Source: Actinobacteria bacterium IMCC25003
GTDB lineage: Bacteria > Actinomycetota > Actinomycetes > Nanopelagicales > Nanopelagicaceae
Reading direction: 5' to 3'
Assembly: GCA_002284855.1 (NCBI GenBank)
Contig: CP015603.1
Location: forward strand, 248,001 to 312,000
Length of the DNA: 64,000 nucleotides
In this document: piece by piece, positions 18,537-27,571 of the stretch
Layout: each line of letters starts with the position of its first letter
Numbering within the stretch: the first letter of the stretch is position 1
Program-made: the position numbers and the translations under genes
The notes under the pieces: model-generated
The model's database searches: none
Told to the model about the DNA's origin: nothing
The model's input: the letters and a program-made list of their open reading frames with translations, nothing else

Positions 18537-18570
18537 AAAAGTGGGGCGCGGGTAACCGCGCCTCACTTTT
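18537..18570 (+). terminator. Intra-operon terminator/attenuator after the binding-protein gene
   Basis: A 15-base stem AAAAGTGGGGCGCGG / CCGCGCCTCACTTTT with loop GTAA and one G-U pair, 22 bases after the binding-protein stop. Partial termination here would give more binding protein than membrane components, a common arrangement in sugar ABC operons. Confidence 0.85.
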
Positions 18571-18630
18571 ACTTAAAAGGTAATAAACTAGAGGCGACCC
18601 ACTACAGCGAAGAAAGGCATGTAACAGAAA

Positions 18631-20127
18631 ATGTCTACGCTGCTCACCGCTGAATACGGGGTTGAAAATATTGTAAAGAGTTTTGGTGGTGCAAAAGCAC
18701 TTTCAGGAGTTTCGCTTTCAGTAAAAAGTGGAGAAGTTCACTGTATCGCTGGAGAAAATGGTTCTGGTAAGTCCACTCTTATTAAAATTATGAGTGGTGT
18801 TCACGCTCCTGATACGGGGCTTATAAGGTTAGGCGATAAATCATTTACTAAACTTTCACCTCGTGAAGCCGTTCACGAAGGCGTACAAGTTATTTTTCAA
18901 GATTTCTCTCTTCTTCCAAATCTTAGTGTCGCTGAGAATATTGCGATTCCTACTTACATCTCAGAGAATTCACGTTTTTTTAGTAAGAGCAAAACGAAAG
19001 AAATTGCCGCAAATGCGCTTGATTTAATCGGTGTAGATATTGACATTAATGCATCCGTTACAGACATTTCAATCGCATCAAAACAACTGATTGCAATTGC
19101 TCGAGCAACTAATCAGGGCGTGAAGATGCTATTTATGGACGAACCAACAACTGCGCTCACACGCAAAGAGATAAAGCACCTCTTTGAAGTAGTAGAACAA
19201 CTCAAGGAGCGCGGTGTAGCTACTATATTCGTAAGTCACAAAATTGATGAGATCCAAGAAATCTGTAACACCATCACGATTCTTCGAAATGGTGAAGTGG
19301 TTGCGGATGGAATTATGAGAGACTTTAAACGGGATTCAATCTCAGAAGCTATGACAGGGTTAAATGTTTCAGAAACACGCATAGCTCCCCCTCTAAAGAA
19401 AGCCTCCACAAAAGTAATTGAAGTAAGGAACCTGATCACAAAACCTACATTTTTAGATATTTCATTTTCTATCGCACCGGGTGAAATTCTGGGTATCACA
19501 GGCCTCTTGGGTTCTGGACGTACCGAGCTTGCTGAGGCAATCTTTGGTCAATATCCAATCGATTCGGGAGAAGTAATTGTGGAGGGCGAATCAATTCGCT
19601 TGAATTCATCTCCTGCGGCTCTCAAAGCTGGAATCGGATATGTTCCACCTGATCGTCTTACACAAGGACTATTTCTCGAGCAATCGATCTTGCGCAACCT
19701 TGTTGCAGTTGGAGTCGATCAGTATCAAAGTAGAGGTAAACGCCTTTCTAAGAAGCGCTTAGCTGAGGCTGGTGAGAAGTGGATAAAAGACCTTCGCATT
19801 AAGACAAAGAATTCGTTGAATCCAGTCACTTCTCTCTCAGGTGGTAACCAACAACGCGTGGTACTTGCAAAGTGGCTTGCCATGAATCCAAAGTTAATGA
19901 TTCTTAATGGACCAACAGTGGGTGTGGATATCGGCTCTAAGCGCGAAATTCTTGAAATCATCCGCGATCGCGCACAGGAGGGAATGGGCTTTCTGGTTGT
20001 ATCTGATGACATTCCAGAGTTAATTCAGATTTGTCACCGAGTGCTCGTAATCAAGAACGGTCAAATCTCAAAGGAATTTAATGAGTCAGAATTAGATGAA
20101 GAAGTTCTTTATAAGGAGTTAAGTTAA
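18631..20127 (+). CDS. Sugar ABC transporter ATP-binding protein (RbsA/LsrA-like)
   Basis: Double-cassette ATPase of 498 residues powering CUT2-class sugar import. The first cassette has GENGSGKSTLIKI (Walker A) and MLFMDEPTTAL (Walker B). The second has a degenerate Walker A (GLLGSGRTELAEAI), LSGGNQQRVVLAKWL (signature) and LMILNGPTVGVDIG. Such an asymmetric second site is normal for RbsA-type proteins, though the Walker B glutamate position reads NGP where many have DEP. The gene follows the attenuator; GAAAGG lies ~14 bases before the ATG. It is AT-richer than the backbone. Confidence 0.93.
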   Translation: MSTLLTAEYGVENIVKSFGGAKALSGVSLSVKSGEVHCIAGENGSGKSTLIKIMSGVHAPDTGLIRLGDKSFTKLSPREAVHEGVQVIFQDFSLLPNLSVAENIAIPTYISENSRFFSKSKTKEIAANALDLIGVDIDINASVTDISIASKQLIAIARATNQGVKMLFMDEPTTALTRKEIKHLFEVVEQLKERGVATIFVSHKIDEIQEICNTITILRNGEVVADGIMRDFKRDSISEAMTGLNVSETRIAPPLKKASTKVIEVRNLITKPTFLDISFSIAPGEILGITGLLGSGRTELAEAIFGQYPIDSGEVIVEGESIRLNSSPAALKAGIGYVPPDRLTQGLFLEQSILRNLVAVGVDQYQSRGKRLSKKRLAEAGEKWIKDLRIKTKNSLNPVTSLSGGNQQRVVLAKWLAMNPKLMILNGPTVGVDIGSKREILEIIRDRAQEGMGFLVVSDDIPELIQICHRVLVIKNGQISKEFNESELDEEVLYKELS

Positions 20128-20129
20128 TT

Positions 20130-21152
20130 ATGGACTTTAAGAAACTCCTTCGTCGCAATGAGACTGCGCTGATTATTGCAATAGTTCTTCTCTCTGTGAT
20201 TATCGGTGCAAAAAGTCCAGAGTTCTACTCTTTAGCTAACCTCTTTGATATCTTCCGATCGTCATTTGTGCAGCTTCTCTTTGCACTTGGAGTGCTTGTT
20301 GTGATTATCAGTGGGGGAATTGACGTCTCTTTCCCCGTGGTTGGAATATTCTCGGGTTACTCAGCTGTTGTTCTGATGAAGCACTTTGATTGGAACCCAG
20401 GAAATGTTTCGCTACCTATTGCACTCGCAATTGTAATTGGAGTTATTTTGGGAGCGCTTAACTCGATTGCGATTGCAAGTTTTGGTATACCCACACTGAT
20501 TGCGACCTTGGGAACCTCTGGAATATTTAGAGGGATTATGCTCACGTTTATCGGATCATCATTTATTAGCGATATTCCAGCTGCACTCGACAAGTTTGCA
20601 ACCGCAGATCTTCTCAAGATTCAGCCAGCCGAGGGGACGCTTGCTCGTTTGCACGTATTAATAATTCCAGTAGTAATCATCACCATTCTTGTATCACTCA
20701 TGCTAAATCGAACAATGTTTGGTCGATCCGTTTATGCACTAGGTGGTGGCGTGGAAGCAACACGACGCCTAGGTATTTCCATTAAGCGGACTCAAGCAAA
20801 GGTATATATGTTTGTCGGAGGCATATCAGGGCTTGCTGGAATTTTGTATGTATCGCTTCAAAGAAAAGCCAACCCATATGATCTTTATGGATCCGAACTC
20901 GACATTATTGCTGCAGTAGTCCTTGGTGGTGCAAGCATTATGGGTGGATACGGCACAGTCTTCGGAACAGTTCTAGGTGTTCTTCTAATCAGCCTAATAA
21001 AAGGAAATCTGATTCTTCTTGGCGTCAGTGGTTCGTGGCAGCGCGCAGCGATTGGCGCCTTACTCCTCATTGGTATTACCGTTCAGGCAATTAATGAGAG
21101 TAAGAAAGCTAAAAACCGAAGAGTTTCCACAAGCGATGAGGTGGCTGGGTAA
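20130..21152 (+). CDS. Sugar ABC transporter permease (RbsC/LsrC-like), first
   Basis: Polytopic membrane permease of 340 residues with about eight to ten hydrophobic helices. It has the CUT2 signatures VVIISGGIDVSFP, FGIPTLIATLGTSGIFRGI and DIIAAVVLGGASIMGGYGTVFGTVLGVLL. It starts 2 bases after the ATPase stop and overlaps the second permease gene (TAATG). With its partner it would form a heterodimeric channel, as LsrC/LsrD do, unlike the RbsC homodimer. Confidence 0.92.
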   Translation: MDFKKLLRRNETALIIAIVLLSVIIGAKSPEFYSLANLFDIFRSSFVQLLFALGVLVVIISGGIDVSFPVVGIFSGYSAVVLMKHFDWNPGNVSLPIALAIVIGVILGALNSIAIASFGIPTLIATLGTSGIFRGIMLTFIGSSFISDIPAALDKFATADLLKIQPAEGTLARLHVLIIPVVIITILVSLMLNRTMFGRSVYALGGGVEATRRLGISIKRTQAKVYMFVGGISGLAGILYVSLQRKANPYDLYGSELDIIAAVVLGGASIMGGYGTVFGTVLGVLLISLIKGNLILLGVSGSWQRAAIGALLLIGITVQAINESKKAKNRRVSTSDEVAG

Positions 21153-22174
21153 TGAACGAGCGCTTCAACAAGATAAATTCAGGCTTACTTGCTGACCGAA
21201 AAGTTACCCAACTAATGGTCATCACAGCCGGAACTTTTGCTATTTTTTCTTTAGTTTCACGTGACATCTTCTTCTCATCCGCTAACTTCACCTCAATGGC
21301 GTATCAGATCCCTGAGATTGCCATCCTCAGCATCGCAGTGATGCTTTCTATGCTTACCGGTGGGATCGATCTCTCAATCGTTGCAATTTCAAACGCAGCT
21401 GCACTTGTCGCTGCATGGATTATGACAACTAAGATGGGTGAATCAGAGACCCTCTCTTACTCCTGGATCATCATTGCTTGTGTTGTTGGAACGCTTGTTG
21501 GTCTAGCCGCTGGAGCAGTCAACTCAATCATTATTGCGCGCTTAGATGTCACACCAATTCTTGCCACACTTGCCACTGGAACTCTTTTCAACGGAATTGC
21601 CATCGGCATAACAGATGGAGTTTCAGTATCTGGCCTACCCGAAAATTTCATGCGCGTTGGAAATGGAACTTTCCTTGGAATTCCAACGCCATTTGTGTTA
21701 ATGGTAGTCATCGCATTAGCCGTAGGATATTTTATTAACCGCACAACTCTTGGTCTTAAAGTCTTTCTAGTCGGAACTAACCGAAAAGCAGCTCAATACA
21801 GCGTTATGGGTGATCGCAAAGTGATTGCATGGATTTATTTGATCTCCGCACTTCTTTCATCCCTTGCAGGTTTAATCATCGCATCACGTACATCAGCGGC
21901 AAGTCCTGACTTTGGATCCTCTTACATACTACTTGCCATTGTCGTTGTTGTTCTTGGTGGTATCAATCCAAATGGTGGATTTGGAACAATCACTGGGGTA
22001 ATTCTTGCGACTGCTGTTCTGCAAATGGTCTCTTCTGGGTTCAATGCACTTCGCTTTAGCCAGTTCTTCTATCTTGCGGCGCAAGGTGCGGTCCTTGTCT
22101 TTGTCATGATTCTTAACGTTGTCCTCGAGCGACGTAGAGTTTCCCGATCAATCTCGAAATCATTGAGGTCATAA
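21152..22174 (+). CDS. Sugar ABC transporter permease (RbsC/LsrD-like), second
   Basis: Second CUT2 permease, also 340 residues but clearly diverged from the first. It has AVMLSMLTGGIDLSIVAISN, DVTPILATLATGTLFNGIAIG and LLAIVVVVLGGINPNGGFGTITGVILATAVLQ. The N-terminus has a short basic cytoplasmic segment before helix 1, and the C-terminus is basic (LERRRVSRSISKS). The ATG overlaps the first permease stop; the M42 gene starts directly after its stop. Confidence 0.92.
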   Translation: MNERFNKINSGLLADRKVTQLMVITAGTFAIFSLVSRDIFFSSANFTSMAYQIPEIAILSIAVMLSMLTGGIDLSIVAISNAAALVAAWIMTTKMGESETLSYSWIIIACVVGTLVGLAAGAVNSIIIARLDVTPILATLATGTLFNGIAIGITDGVSVSGLPENFMRVGNGTFLGIPTPFVLMVVIALAVGYFINRTTLGLKVFLVGTNRKAAQYSVMGDRKVIAWIYLISALLSSLAGLIIASRTSAASPDFGSSYILLAIVVVVLGGINPNGGFGTITGVILATAVLQMVSSGFNALRFSQFFYLAAQGAVLVFVMILNVVLERRRVSRSISKSLRS

Positions 22175-23263
22175 ATGTCACTTATCGAACGCTTAGAAAA
22201 ATATTGCCTTACACCAGCTATGTCTGGATTTGAGGATGAGATGATCAAGAAGATTAAGGAAGATCTTAAAGACTATGTTGATGAAATCCGTGTTGATGTT
22301 TTGGGCAATGTGATTGCAACAATTAAGGGAACTTCCCCCGAAGGTTCGGATCTAATGATTTTTGCTCATACCGATTCACTCGGAATGATCGTTAAAGGTG
22401 TAGAAGACAATGGTTTTATCCGCATTGAACGAGTTGGTGGAGTTCCTGAGCGAATCCTTGCTGCGTCAAATGTGATTCTTCAAACCACTTCAGGTAAAAC
22501 TATCAACGGTGTTATTGGATTTGTTTCCCATCATCTGACTCCTCCAGAAGATAAATACATCGTTAAGCCAATTGGTGAGTGCTATGTGGATATTGGAGCG
22601 ACAACTGCAAAGGAGGTTGAAGCGGCAGGCGTTCGTATTGGAACTTCTGTTCTATACCGTCCAAGCTTTGAGCACTTGATCAATAATCGCATTGCTGCAA
22701 CATCACTAGACGACCGGGGTGGTTGCGCAGTACTTGTTGAACTTGCTCAACACTTTAAGAAGCACCGTCCCAAGGTCACACTTCATCTTGTGGGCACCGT
22801 CCAAGAAGAATTCAATCTACGTGGAGCCATGGTTGCAGCCCAACAAATTCGTCCAACAGCGGCAATTTCTATCGATCTAGTCGCAGCCTCCGATACACCA
22901 GATATCCACGGAGGAAACTCAGTCAAGGTTGGAAGTGGACCTGTCGTTGGTACATACACATTCCATGGCCGCGGAACACTCAATGGTCTAATTCCTCACC
23001 CACGATTACTCTCGGTCATAGAAGATGCCGCCGTAACTGAAAAAGTTGCACTTCAACGCCACGCAACCATTGGCCTTCTTACTGATGCTTCATATGTGCA
23101 GCTTGTTGGTGAGGGAGTTGCCTGCGTTGATGTCGCTTGGCCAACTCGCTACACCCATTCAGGTGTTGAAGTTTGTTCGCTTGATGACCTGGAAGGTCTA
23201 AAGAAGTTGCTCATTGGGGTTGTCGAAAAGTTCCCAGTAGAGGAAAGTTTCTCTCGAGGCTAA
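22175..23263 (+). CDS. M42-family metallopeptidase (FrvX/SgcX-like)
   Basis: Cytoplasmic dimetal hydrolase of the M42 (PepA/FrvX) family, 362 residues. The metal ligands and catalytic residues are present in order: IFAHTDSLG (His, Asp), TSLDDRGG (bridging Asp), GTVQEEFNLRGA (catalytic Glu and ligand Glu), ISIDLVAASD (Asp) and RYTHSGVE (His). Members inside sugar operons (FrvX, SgcX) have no established role there; a deacylase, deglycosylase or peptidase step is possible. It lies within the transport operon between the second permease and the kinase. Confidence 0.88.
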   Translation: MSLIERLEKYCLTPAMSGFEDEMIKKIKEDLKDYVDEIRVDVLGNVIATIKGTSPEGSDLMIFAHTDSLGMIVKGVEDNGFIRIERVGGVPERILAASNVILQTTSGKTINGVIGFVSHHLTPPEDKYIVKPIGECYVDIGATTAKEVEAAGVRIGTSVLYRPSFEHLINNRIAATSLDDRGGCAVLVELAQHFKKHRPKVTLHLVGTVQEEFNLRGAMVAAQQIRPTAAISIDLVAASDTPDIHGGNSVKVGSGPVVGTYTFHGRGTLNGLIPHPRLLSVIEDAAVTEKVALQRHATIGLLTDASYVQLVGEGVACVDVAWPTRYTHSGVEVCSLDDLEGLKKLLIGVVEKFPVEESFSRG

Positions 23264-23276
23264 AAGGAGCACCAAC

Positions 23277-24812
23277 ATGGGTCAGGACCTACTTCTGGGA
23301 ATAGATATTGGCACTTATGAATCTAAAGGAGTGCTCGCTACTCCGCAAGGTGAAGTTATTGCTCAAGCTGCGATTCCACACAAGTTACTCTTCCCTCATG
23401 CTGGATGGGCCGAACACGATCCAGAACTAACTTGGTGGGGAGATTTTTGCACCCTATCTAAATCCCTTTTATCTACAGATGGTGTGAGCCCACAGGACGT
23501 AAAGGGAGTAGCTGTAAGCGCCATTGGCCCTGACGTGCTTCCGATTGATGAAAATTTCAAACCGCTCCGTATGGGAATCCTCTATGGAATAGATACCCGA
23601 GCCGTAGTGGAGATTGATGAATTAAATGCAAAACACGGAGAAGATGTCATATTCAATGAGACAGCCAATAGCCTCTCATCACAATCAACAGGTCCTAAAA
23701 TTCTTTGGCTGAAGAAGAATGAACCAGAGATATACAAGAAAGCGCGCTGGTTTGTAGATGCGACAACATTTATTGTTGCTCGCCTTACGTCACGCGTCGT
23801 CGTCGATCATTTTTCTGCCGGAGCAATGGTTCCAATGTATGACCCTTGGAAGCGTGAGTGGAATCCGAAGTACACCAAGGGGATTTTAGAGGTCAATCAG
23901 CTTCCAGAAATCTTGTGGAGCCATGAGATAGCTGGTCACATCACGGAATCTGCTTCAAAAGAAACTGGATTAGCAGTTGGGACTCCGGTAACTACAGGAA
24001 CTATTGACGCTGGAGCCGAAGCGTTAAGTGTTGGTGTTATTGAACCTGGCGAAATGATGATGATGTATGGGTCAACAATTTTTATGATCCAAGTTACCGA
24101 TAACGACCAAGCACGCGATAAGCGGCTTTGGGCTAATCCATATCTATTCCCAGGTACCTGGTGCTTACTTGCAGGCATGGCGACAAGTGGCGCGCTTACT
24201 AGATGGTTTAGAGATAATTTTGCAAAAGAGCTGATTACCGCTGAAGAAAACGGTGGAGAGAATTCCTATTCAGTTCTCGTAAAAGAGGCAGAAGCGACAC
24301 CAGCGGGTGCCGAAGGCGTGATTGTCCTTCCATACTTCAGCGGAGAACGTACGCCGATCATGGACCCTCGTGCACGAGGGATGATCTTTGGTTTAAGTCT
24401 CACGCATACGCGTGGTCATCTCTTTAGAAGCGTCCTAGAAGGCATGGGACATGGCGTTAAGCAACACGTTGACCTCTTCACGGCCATAGGAGCGCGCCCG
24501 CGCAGAATTAAATCTGTAGGAGGTGGAACTAAGAACGCGGTATGGCTTCAAGCGGTAAGTGATATTTCTGGTGTGCCTCAAGAAGTGGCACCACTTACTT
24601 TTGGAGCTTCATATGGTGATGCACTTCTAGCAGGAGTTGCCGTTGGCTTAGTTTCTGGCCCTGAAGAGATTCTTGTCTGGCAGGGGCAGTCAAAGATAAT
24701 TGAACCAGATAAAAAATTAGCAGCTACCTATGCCCCATTAAGCGAGATCTACTCTTCGCTCTATCAATCAACTAAAGAACAGATGCACAAACTCCATGAA
24801 ATGGATTACTAA
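23277..24812 (+). CDS. FGGY-family carbohydrate kinase
   Basis: Cytoplasmic ATP-dependent sugar kinase of 511 residues, in the xylulokinase/LsrK group. LLLGIDIGTYESKGVL is the N-terminal phosphate-1 motif. HAGWAEHDPELTWW and GTIDAGAEALSVGV are FGGY hallmarks. KSVGGGTKNAVWLQAVSDISG is the C-terminal nucleotide-binding segment. It would phosphorylate the imported sugar or its oxidised product. AAAGGAGCACC precedes the ATG. It ends 6 bases from the convergent alcohol dehydrogenase gene, with no obvious terminator between them. Confidence 0.9.
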   Translation: MGQDLLLGIDIGTYESKGVLATPQGEVIAQAAIPHKLLFPHAGWAEHDPELTWWGDFCTLSKSLLSTDGVSPQDVKGVAVSAIGPDVLPIDENFKPLRMGILYGIDTRAVVEIDELNAKHGEDVIFNETANSLSSQSTGPKILWLKKNEPEIYKKARWFVDATTFIVARLTSRVVVDHFSAGAMVPMYDPWKREWNPKYTKGILEVNQLPEILWSHEIAGHITESASKETGLAVGTPVTTGTIDAGAEALSVGVIEPGEMMMMYGSTIFMIQVTDNDQARDKRLWANPYLFPGTWCLLAGMATSGALTRWFRDNFAKELITAEENGGENSYSVLVKEAEATPAGAEGVIVLPYFSGERTPIMDPRARGMIFGLSLTHTRGHLFRSVLEGMGHGVKQHVDLFTAIGARPRRIKSVGGGTKNAVWLQAVSDISGVPQEVAPLTFGASYGDALLAGVAVGLVSGPEEILVWQGQSKIIEPDKKLAATYAPLSEIYSSLYQSTKEQMHKLHEMDY

Positions 24813-24818
24813 TTCTTT

Positions 24819-25847
24819 CTAAGGGTTAAGCATCACTCGATAACTTGGGGCTGATGTAGCGCGGTGGAATGCCTCCGCCGCATCCAGTATTGGAAATGTT
24901 GCATCAATGATTGGGGATAAATCAATCTGCCCGGTCGCAATCAAATTTGTTGCAACTGCATGATCTCGTCTATCAGCACTTACGACACCTACAGCTGAAG
25001 TTTCGCGATTGTGCATCAAGTTCGGGTCAATTGAAAATGGAGTAACTGGGTGTGCGGATGCAAAGAGACAGATTTTTCCGCGAGCATTGAGAACATCTAG
25101 TGCGTCTTGGTTTACTTCTTCACTTCCGTAAGCCGCAATTGAATAGTCGACTCCACCCAAAAATGCAGCTTTTACTCGCTCACGAATATCTGGCCCACTT
25201 TTCAGAATTACATCAGCACCCAGCGCCTTTGCTTTTGCAAGTCGTCCCTCGTTAACATCGACAACACCCACACGAAGACCAGACATTTTTAAAACCATCA
25301 TGTTCAGTAGCCCCATTGTGCCTGCACCAAAAACTACAGCGGTATCACCGAGTTGTGCACCCAGCAGTCTGGCTGCATGAATTGCACAGGAAAGAGGCTC
25401 TGCAAGGGCTGCTTGATCCCAGGGGGCGTCTCCAACATTAAAGACTCCGTCGCTGCGATGGACCTTGTATTCAGCAAAACCACCAGGTCCGTAGAACCCG
25501 CCCTTGAGTGAAAAATTAAGGAAGTGTTCAACACAACCTTTATCTTCACCACGAAGACAAGCGCGACAAGTGCCACAAGCAGAGGAGCCCATAGTGACGC
25601 GATCGCCAACTTTGACATTCGTGACAAGTTCACCAATTGCAGCAATCTCTCCTGCATTTTCATGGCCACCAAGGAGTGGGTATTCAGCTTTTGCTTGTCC
25701 CGTGTAGATGCGTTGTTCCCAAGTACATAATCCTGCAGACTTAATCTTTAAGAGGACATCACGTGGTCCAATTTCAGGCATTGGAACATCTACGACCTCA
25801 ATCTTGTTAATTCCTGCTATTGCAGCTGCTTTCATCATCTGGGTCAT
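24819..25847 (-). CDS. Zinc-dependent alcohol/polyol dehydrogenase (MDR family)
   Basis: Medium-chain dehydrogenase of 342 residues. Catalytic zinc ligands are in GLCTWEQRI (Cys) and GGHENAGE (His-Glu). The structural zinc site CGTCRACLRGEDKGC has four cysteines. VVFGAGTMGLLNMMVLK is the dinucleotide-binding Rossmann motif, followed by an aspartate (VVDVNEGR) that favours NAD. The sequence is closest in style to sorbitol/threonine dehydrogenases, so the substrate is probably a polyol. It is last in the minus-strand operon, starting 4 bases after the aldolase stop. Confidence 0.88.
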   Translation of the reverse strand: MTQMMKAAAIAGINKIEVVDVPMPEIGPRDVLLKIKSAGLCTWEQRIYTGQAKAEYPLLGGHENAGEIAAIGELVTNVKVGDRVTMGSSACGTCRACLRGEDKGCVEHFLNFSLKGGFYGPGGFAEYKVHRSDGVFNVGDAPWDQAALAEPLSCAIHAARLLGAQLGDTAVVFGAGTMGLLNMMVLKMSGLRVGVVDVNEGRLAKAKALGADVILKSGPDIRERVKAAFLGGVDYSIAAYGSEEVNQDALDVLNARGKICLFASAHPVTPFSIDPNLMHNRETSAVGVVSADRRDHAVATNLIATGQIDLSPIIDATFPILDAAEAFHRATSAPSYRVMLNP

Positions 25848-25851
25848 CTTG

Positions 25852-26682
25852 CTACTTCTTCTCTAACACGAGCATTGCTTGATCAACAGAGGCATCTTTA
25901 TGAACAATTGCACGGATAGCTTGGATAAATTTCGCTGGTGTTGGATGCTGAACAATATTTCTTCCATATACAACACCTGATGCGCCGGTATCAATTGCGG
26001 TACGAGTTCTTTCGAGGAGTTCGCGTGCAGGAACGGAACCACCACCACGAACTAATACTGGAATACCAGAGGCGATTTCGACGATTTGTCCGAAGTCGCT
26101 CATGGGATTTGTTGGATCCACTTTGATCAGATCTGCCCCTAATTCAACAGCTTGGCGTACAAGAGCAGCAATTTTATCGACATCTCCAACAGATGCTGAA
26201 CCTGCACCTGGTTTTGCAGTCATCACCAATGGCTCAACCATGAGCGGAATACCTTCTTCACGGCATTTTGCGCCGATTAATTGAATGTTTTGGATGCATT
26301 GTTCTTGTAGACGTGAATTCTCATCAAGATTAAGCAGATTAAGGACCACGACATTTACATTCTTAGCGAATGCATCCTGAAGAGTTGCGATGTTTGCCGT
26401 ATCCCATGGGTATTCGATATCGCGAGCTTCATACACATTTGTGACATCCAAGCGAAGCGCAATCGCAATATCGGTATCCAAGTTGAGTGAGTTATAGATC
26501 TTCAACCCACCCGGATTTAACTGGATGGCGTCTGGCTTGCCTTTAACAATTTCTGGGAGAGCTTTCGACAAGTCCTCAATACCTTTTGAAAACGATCTAT
26601 CTCCAAAAACGCCAAGATCTAGTGCGATGTTGATGCATTTTCCAGACTTACTGTTGAACATTCCTTCAAGTCGCTTATTCAC
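25852..26682 (-). CDS. DhnA/LsrF-type class I aldolase
   Basis: TIM-barrel class I aldolase of 276 residues. ADLIKVDPTNPMSDF contains the likely Schiff-base lysine. PLMVEPLVM is the strand before it, and VLVRGGGSVPARELLERT the phosphate-binding glycines, followed by GASGVVYGRNIVQHP. The family includes archaeal FBP aldolase, LsrF and sugar-phosphate aldolases, so the exact reaction is not readable. In context it should cleave a phosphorylated sugar acid or ketose made by the FGGY kinase. Its start overlaps the dehydrogenase gene upstream by 8 bases. Confidence 0.87.
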   Translation of the reverse strand: MNKRLEGMFNSKSGKCINIALDLGVFGDRSFSKGIEDLSKALPEIVKGKPDAIQLNPGGLKIYNSLNLDTDIAIALRLDVTNVYEARDIEYPWDTANIATLQDAFAKNVNVVVLNLLNLDENSRLQEQCIQNIQLIGAKCREEGIPLMVEPLVMTAKPGAGSASVGDVDKIAALVRQAVELGADLIKVDPTNPMSDFGQIVEIASGIPVLVRGGGSVPARELLERTRTAIDTGASGVVYGRNIVQHPTPAKFIQAIRAIVHKDASVDQAMLVLEKK

Positions 26683-27562
26683 TTAGATCAACTCCAGCTC
26701 GGTTTGAAATCACTTTCACAATTGCGGAGGCATTTAGTTCACCCATACCCGCATCAACGCCTTCTTTAGCTAGCTCTTCAGTGGTTATTGCAATAGAGAC
26801 CGGAGAATCTAAGCGATTTGCGAAGGCTTGAATCAACTTAGCATCTTTGAGCATTAACTTGAGCGGGAAATTTACTTCGTAGTCTCCCTTGATGACTCCT
26901 GCACCAACGCCAGCGTAGATCGGAGTCTTAAAATCGGCGACTGCTGCGACTTCTAGAACTGTTGTGAGGTTCAATCCAGCTTTCTTTGCAAGAGATAGCG
27001 CCTCACCTATCGAAACAATTTGTGAAGCAACAAGGAGATTCCCAACCAGCTTCATTTTCGTTCCATTGCCGCCTTCACCCATATAGTGACGTGTTTCGCT
27101 GATGGGTTCGAGTACTTTCAGAGATTGATCGAAAACATCTTTAGATCCACCAATGACTATCCAAAGTCCTCCATCGCGGGCCTCACCCTTCGTTCCAAAT
27201 ACAGGTGCATCCAAGAAGGAAATTCCGCGGTCTTCATAGATTTTTCGTTCAACAGCACTGGTTTCAGGGTCTATTGTCGAAAGGTCAATCACGATAGTTC
27301 CCTTCTCGACTTTGGAAGCGAGTGAAGGGCCCTTTAAGAAGATGGCCTCAACTGCTGCATCATCTGCAAGGCAGTACATAAGAAAATCAGCACCAGGAAT
27401 TAATTCAGTTGGGTCTGAGACAGTTTTAGCACCAATCTTTTCAATTTCGCCGTACTTACTCGCTGATCGATTCCACACTGTTACATCGTGGCCAGCCTTA
27501 ACGAGATTACTAACCATCCCTGATCCCATTATTCCAAGACCAATGAAACTTACTTTTGCCAT
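26675..27562 (-). CDS. 3-hydroxyisobutyrate dehydrogenase-family oxidoreductase
   Basis: NAD(P)-dependent beta-hydroxyacid dehydrogenase, 295 residues. FIGLGIMGSGMVSNLVKAGHDVTVWNR is the Rossmann motif; the Asn-Arg after strand 2 leaves cofactor choice open. FLDAPVFGTKGEARDGG is the substrate-loop signature (usually DAPVSGG), and GGNGTKMKLVGNLL carries the catalytic lysine. Relatives include tartronate-semialdehyde reductase (GarR), L-threonate dehydrogenase and sulfolactaldehyde reductase. It could reduce an aldehyde released by the adjacent aldolase. Confidence 0.88.
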   Translation of the reverse strand: MAKVSFIGLGIMGSGMVSNLVKAGHDVTVWNRSASKYGEIEKIGAKTVSDPTELIPGADFLMYCLADDAAVEAIFLKGPSLASKVEKGTIVIDLSTIDPETSAVERKIYEDRGISFLDAPVFGTKGEARDGGLWIVIGGSKDVFDQSLKVLEPISETRHYMGEGGNGTKMKLVGNLLVASQIVSIGEALSLAKKAGLNLTTVLEVAAVADFKTPIYAGVGAGVIKGDYEVNFPLKLMLKDAKLIQAFANRLDSPVSIAITTEELAKEGVDAGMGELNASAIVKVISNRAGVDLSE

Positions 27563-27571
27563 GTATATCTC

